DNA from: Sanghuangporus weigelae
Taxonomy: Eukaryota > Basidiomycota > Agaricomycetes > Hymenochaetales > Hymenochaetaceae
Direction of reading: 5' to 3'
DNA: 64,000 nucleotides
Assembly: GCA_033182465.1 (NCBI GenBank)
Contig: CP137325.1
Coordinates: 868,001-932,000, forward strand
Shown here: positions 58,171 to 64,000 of the stretch, piece by piece
How the letters are laid out: each line of letters opens with the position of its first letter
Position numbering within the stretch: the stretch's first letter is position 1
The notes under the pieces: model-generated
What the model saw: only the letters and a program-made list of their open reading frames with translations
Database searches by the model: none
Told to the model about the DNA's origin: nothing
Program-made: the position numbers and the translations under genes

Positions 58171-61100
58171 CTAAAGCTCATCCTTCGTACGCGTTTCCGC
58201 ATCCCCATCCTCTTCACGATCACTAGTACCTTCACTCTCGTCCTCGCCTCTACTTTCCTCTTCATCCGCTCTATTTTTATCTTCTCCCCCAACGACGGCA
58301 TTCGGTCCTCCGACTCCGCCAGCGGAAGCAATCACGTTCGCATCTGCTGCAGCGATGTGCGACCGAATTTCCCCCGCATCAGCCAGAGAGCGCGTGAAGC
58401 GCGCAATCTCTGCATCGTATTCTTCCCACTCTGGGATTTGCCGTGCGCGTGCGAGCTTGGGCTCCTTCTGTGAAAGTCATATAATATAGTAAGATCGGTG
58501 ACGAAGGGAATGGAAAAGGAGATAGAAGACAGGAGGTCAGTCATCGGGTCGATTGAGAAGTGTAAGAGTAGAAAAGGAAAGTGAGTTACGATAGGATGCG
58601 ATGCGGGAAGTTGGTTTGGAGTTCTTTCGGATAGAATAGGATAAGTAGTGCTACTGACCGTGAGTGGATTTTGGCAGAGATCGATGGTCTTTGCGCGATG
58701 TAACCTGTCCTTGCTGCCTATAGGACGACACGTAAGAAGCTTGGAAGAGCCGGTGGAAATAATCGATGCTTACACCATGTCTCGCACTAGAGGGCAAGGT
58801 GATTTCATAGGTTTACTCAGATGACGCGCATACATGCATATGGTTATGAACGTACCCAGAGCCAATCTTCGTGTAGAGAGAACTTTGATTCATTATCAGC
58901 TCCAATCAATGAAATAATGGAAGAAACAAGCCAACGTACTATTGGGACTTCTCGTTGCAGATTATTGGGAAGATCTATGAAATAGCGAAAGTAAGTGATC
59001 AATGCTTCTGAACGGCCGTAAGGTTGACAAACCTTGATCCAGATTGGCTAGAGAATTCGGGTCTTGCGATAGCTGCTGGTATTGACCCCGAAGAATGTCC
59101 TGTTCTCTCCCTTAATACTACAGTTATAGATGCAAGGACTAACAACTTACCCCTGCAGCAATCTATAGAGAGTTACGATTGGTTAGAGGTCGAGTACATA
59201 CCAATAGCCAACCGATATTTACCTGGCGGAATCGAGCAAGGTCCACAACATATAATGCGCTTACCTCACCGTCAGCAGTGAGATAAAGACTAGAATCCAG
59301 GTGATCCTCACCTGATATGATACGGTCGCCCTTGAAGGAAGTCCTTCCAATATCCGGTCTTCCAGAATCGGAAACCCTCCATCTCTAAATTATCGTCGCC
59401 CATGGGAGTGTAACCATAAGGAGCACCATGAAGGTCCAGGTCTACAAGTTCCTTCAAGTCTGCACGGACGATTTGGTCTGCGTCTACGAAAATAACCTTC
59501 TTGAGGTCCATTGGGAAAAGCACATCAAGGAAGAGGATCTTATAAGCCCAGATGATGCGCTGTTTCTCCTTTTGTGGACGAAGCCATGTAGGCCATTTAT
59601 AGGTGACTAGCTCGTACTCGAAGTTATAAGCTTCGGCGAAATGAGGTAGAAATTCCTAAATTAAGAACAAGAATTGTTCAGTGACAAGTCATAAGCCAAG
59701 GAAAACGATGCACGTACTAGGAATGAAGGGGATAAGAAATTCTCGATAAACCAGAACTTTACGGAGCTATTCGTGTTTCTCAGTACACTCAATATCATAA
59801 TAGACGCGAAACGCTAGATAGGGGTCAGTACAGAGCAGGATCCATCAGTAAAAAAGAGGGGCTCGCCTCGTATAGCAAACCAGATGCAACAGTGAATATA
59901 TTGATATCTGCTTGACGTGGTGCAATAGTCTTGACTGCCGGTTCCTTCGGTCTGAAAAGCGAAACGACGCTACGTGGACGAAAATAGTAGGTAATTTGGA
60001 CTAGCAAAGCTGATGTTATCTGCTTACCGAGACGCAAGGTCAGAAAGGAAACTTTGTCTGCCTTCGTCACCAAGAACGAATTCATCCAGAACATCAGCAT
60101 TCTCCATTCCCGGACGTCGCCTCACTCGCGGGTACAGTGTCACGCCCTCAAAGCTCGTTACCGTGATTTCATTTCCTACTACCGACACATTTGGACTATT
60201 CCAGCCTTCATTTCCCGCGCTTTCAAGCTCATAGACATCTTGGCCGCGACCTTCACGAATGTCCAACTGGAACACTCCAGGCTTCGCCTTGAACTGTAGA
60301 TATCCCATGTTTAGCACCACCTGCGTGTCGGCTACAGGAACTCCATCCAGAGAAGACAGCTGCATCTGTAGCCCTCGAGGAGGCATATTCGTGAGTGTTT
60401 CGCGTGCATGACCTTCAATGACGATATAGTCGAGTTCGAAATTTGCGGATAGTCCTCGTTCGCGGTCCTCGGGTGACAACGCCGACAATTGAATGTTGTC
60501 CAGATCATAGAATGCTTCTCGTGGTCGCACCAGCCATGAAGGTGGTACATCCATGGCTAGCGTATAGAGTGGCTCGATCGGAAGCTCATCAAAGACTGTC
60601 TCTGAATCTACTTCATCCCTGTGGCGCAGAAGAAATGAGCTCAGTCCGCAAGTAGGTTTCCAACCACTTACCCATTCTCGTCAAATGAGAGTTTTGACGG
60701 CAAATTGTAGCGATAAAAGCGTTTTAAGGGAACCTGCATCTGTGTTAGGCTACTACCAACACGCCAGCGGGAATAATCTCACCTCGGAATAGATACCAGG
60801 GTTCACGTAAACTTGCGCATACACTGATGGGATAGTAGACAGCCACTTGGAACGCGTTCACATTTCATTTCTCTGAAACAAGGAAGGACATATAGTATCT
60901 TACCTCGAGGAAGACCGACCACTTTTGAGCAGCCTCACTAACTGGATCCAGCAATAACCCGAAATGATATGTAGCGATGTCGGGGTCACCGAAGGAGAAT
61001 GACCTATAAGTGGTCAAGTCAGACTTGCGCGCACCGGCAAGCTCGATGACACGTACGTAAAGTTTCCAGACAATTGTCGATAATTTCGCTGCCTTGGACG

Positions 61101-64000
61101 TTGGTTGGTGCTGAACAGACCTTGTTCGCTCGGATCAGGTAGTTGAACTGCCGAAATGACTGAGGATGCCATTGAAACTAGATCAACATATGTAATCCTG
61201 GTTTTATGAGGAAATATTAGCGCTACCCACATAAACCATGAAAAGCTTGCAACGCACTTATCGAGAGTTTCCGGAGTTATTGTGAGGTTTGTCAAGGCTT
61301 CAATCACCGGTTCCGTTCGCTTTCGGAGTTCATATTTCTCCAGAGTTGCAAAGTCTTGCGCAGTAAAGGCATTGGACTCGATAGGACCAACGATCTAGGA
61401 GAGTAATATAAATGCGAAAGAAAGTGTTTAAAGGCATTGAAAGCATACTCGGCCATTGACGACCAAACCCAATTCACCAGGAGCAAGCCCTAGCTCTCGT
61501 ACAAACAGCCTGCTAGCCAGTGTATAGCGATCATGAATTTCCGAGTCCGACAAACCATTCATAGGAACACCGACATCCTGAAGCAGCTGGTAGACAGCTG
61601 AGTTCTCTGACAATACGAGTTGTTCGCCTGATGAACCCGCGTTGTTGAAGACTGCCGTCTCTGGACTCAGGAGCACATCGAACTCGTCTAATGACACCTT
61701 TGAAAGGATGTCATGCGTGATGAGATGAGAAACGACGGGCGATATGTGTCGTCGAGGACGACCAGAAGTTTCGTCTTCTAAGATCGGGTTGTGAATGAAT
61801 GACAGCCGATTGCGCGAGTCAGATTTCTAAGTAAAGGGAGAAACATGAGATTCTTCCAAATTGATGGAAAGAGTGAGTGATGGTTTTTCACCAGAGATTG
61901 AAGAGTTTCTCGCATCAGCGTAATACCAGCCTCGCTGTCGAGGTCTGCGACAACGAAAGTGGTAAAGATGATGTCTTCTGAATCTGCACAAGAACACAGT
62001 TATCAGCCTGACAGAAGCAAAAAGGTTTCGAATAATCATTCTGACCCGAGTATAAGTACGCTCCCGCTCTTGGTGCGAAGCCGGTCTTTTTGAACATCTC
62101 AGGAACATTGACTATTCTCAGATTACTTGTCTGTCCGCCGATTCTTGACTTGGGCAAGGAAGAAGGGAAGATATATCGGTTTCGTCGAAGATTAGTACTC
62201 GGTAGATCGTAGAAATAGGTGTCGATGGTCGCTAAATTTGCGTCACTGAGCTCCGCCAAGTATATCTATCGAGCAGTTAGTTGGCGTTTCAGACCGTTGC
62301 GAGTTATGAGCGGTTGGTGATACCTTTTCCTGTAAGAACTGTATCTGGGAATTCATCTCGACTTGCAGCTGCTTCAGGAAGTTCTGTTGCGATTCGTGTT
62401 GAGTATTTGGCAAGTACAAAGGCAGAACGAAATGTGTACTGACATCATCAAGATCAAAGTGTTTTCCATTCACAAATGCATGACCGGTCGGGAAAGACGC
62501 GGACGTAGCATCAAGGCGTTCAGCATATACTTGAGCCCTTCCAATGCGCTCCGCGATACCCGGACGAGGTGGTACTTCGTCGTCATTCTCAGAATTTGGC
62601 AGACTGTATGTACCATCCAGTATAGATTCGAGATTCCCTGGGGTGTCCGACGTAGTTACTCCCTCTCGCGCAAGATTACGCTGCAGCTCGGTGAATTCCC
62701 GTCGAACCAAAGACCAGTCTATGGCCGCGGGGAGAAGATGGACTGGCATGCGTATTTGACCAACCTAGTAGCGTCCCCATTAGCACACACTTTCAGCAAC
62801 GAGGAGAAAACAAAAAGTACTTGAGATAGGAAACCCATAGTCTTAGCACGTCCGAATGTATCAATCATGTAATAGTATAGCCTCGCCATTTTCTTCGCTG
62901 TAACGCAATCAGCGCATGAGAACGTAGCTCTGAGCGCAAGTAGTAAAGCTGCAGTTACCATCCTCTGTCTCAACAGTAGGCACGACACCGAAGCGAATGG
63001 GGAATCCTCGACTGATGATATTGTTTACGGGACCGGCTATGAAGTTCAGAGTGGCTGTCTGCGAGAGGTCGGCCACAAGTACAACGTTTATCAAGTTCTG
63101 CTTGACGTTGTGGAATTGGCCTGGGTAAAGTTGTCGAAGAAGCTATCAACAGTAAAGCGACGACGGTGATTATTGAGGTGAAGCAAAGAAGATGAAGCCT
63201 CGATACTTACGCCAGTCAGAGACGGATTCCACCTTGCGTATCGAGAATCTTTCGTCATGTCGTTCCACCAGATAATCACGTCTCCGCCTTCAGGCCTATC
63301 GCTCGCGTCGAACATTGAATCAAGCGCATCGGCATTTTCCGCTTGAGCACGACCGATAGCCTTATGCGTTAGAAGTTCTACTGCCTGGCCAGCAGACAGA
63401 CCTAAAGACGTCAACGATTGCATTACTCCACGCTCCTTTTGCAATAAACGAAGTAATCCAAGAGGCGTCAAATCCGTCTCCTGCACCGTAAGACCGTTCA
63501 GCCAAATCGCATTTATCCCTCCCTGTGCTTTCATCCAGTTATCCTGCACTTCCTCGAGAAGGCTTTCATCGACAATCACGCGATGGGCGAGAGGTGAAGC
63601 ATATTTAGGAAAATTTTGGGATAAATACTTGAGCGTTGCCAGTGGATCCGATGAGTTGGTGATTAGCTGAGTTGCTTTAATAGCGATAGCTGATGTTCCC
63701 GCAAAGTGAGAGTGTCATCGCCAATCATGGATAGTTACAGTACTTACTGCGAAACTCAGATTCAGATAACGCGGCGGATGCGTCTGCAGTAATGTTTTCC
63801 GGGTATTGCTCTATTAAGGATTCTATAAAATCAATCTGGTCATCTTGAGACTCAGCAGAGGTATTATCATCCGAGACGTCTAGAATTTTGTCTGTCAGCA
63901 CGAATTCAGGACGAAATTGGGAATACGTACCATTAGATCTCGACCGTCTATCATCGACAACCAGATAATCCGTCTTCTTCACGTCCAACGCAACTCCATA
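58171..64000 (-). CDS. UDP-glucose:glycoprotein glucosyltransferase, 5' end beyond window
   Basis: A multi-exon minus-strand gene runs in from the right edge (first visible codons [17 protein letters not shown]) and ends at TAG 58171-58173. The order is that of UGGT. Thioredoxin-like domains come first (for example [22 protein letters not shown] and [15 protein letters not shown]). A beta-rich part carries [21 protein letters not shown] and [21 protein letters not shown]. The GT24 catalytic domain begins [13 protein letters not shown] and includes the metal-binding [10 protein letters not shown] (about 59470-59490), [42 protein letters not shown] and [16 protein letters not shown]. The C terminus is acidic and ends KDEL, an ER-retrieval signal. 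The enzyme re-glucosylates misfolded glycoproteins in the ER lumen for calnexin-cycle quality control. Short introns interrupt it throughout; all segments checked stay open. Confidence 0.93.

Overview
This window is a nuclear segment of a filamentous fungus, most likely an Agaricomycete basidiomycete. The grounds are intron-dense genes with introns mostly of 50-70 bp and GT-AG borders, short intergenic spacers in housekeeping stretches, small tandem families of P450s and short-chain dehydrogenases, and protein types familiar from mushroom-forming fungi. No species can be named from the sequence alone. Gene models below were built by hand from splice signals and reading-frame continuity. Exon borders are inferred, but they keep phase through each complete gene.

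Layout, left to right. 0-5.2 kb: the 3' end of an auxin-efflux-carrier-like membrane protein, a tRNA-Cys, and a signal-peptide/single-TM protein. 6.1-12.1 kb: two tandem paralogous cytochrome P450s on the minus strand; the right one (B) is intact and the left one (A) carries two frameshifts. 13.5-16.8 kb: a GT61-like glycosyltransferase and a divergently transcribed TPT/SLC35-type transporter. 16.8-21.6 kb: a gene-poor, repeat-like stretch with a 303-codon orphan ORF and possible LTR remnants. 21.6-24.5 kb: a Q/S-rich bHLH transcription factor. 25.2-29.2 kb: a compact housekeeping block of histone H2A, ATP10, RPB11 and ribosomal protein uL15. 29.6-34.6 kb: three tandem short-chain dehydrogenases with identical intron structure, including a conserved 7-nt microexon. 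34.9-35.9 kb: the oligosaccharyltransferase subunit Swp1/ribophorin II. A second tRNA-Cys and a decayed third P450 (a different family) follow at 36.2-38.9 kb. 39.8-45.0 kb: condensin subunit 1 (Cnd1/Ycs4), 17 exons. 45.0-53.9 kb: about 9 kb with no confident gene. 53.9-57.2 kb: the plasma-membrane H+-ATPase Pma1. 58.2 kb to the window end: UDP-glucose:glycoprotein glucosyltransferase on the minus strand, with a C-terminal KDEL; its 5' end lies outside the window.

Functional themes. Swp1, UGGT, the GT61-like enzyme and the TPT-type transporter all belong to secretory-pathway glycosylation or its supply, but they are dispersed and do not form an operon-like cluster. The P450s and SDRs are accessory oxidoreductases. 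No polyketide synthase, NRPS or terpene synthase is present, so I do not call a biosynthetic cluster. I found no clear new biological system. The most informative oddities are gene-structure features: an RPB11 start codon split by an intron, an H2A first exon whose coding part is only the ATG followed by a 10-nt exon, the SDR microexon, a probable GC-AG intron in condensin, and two P450 genes caught in decay.
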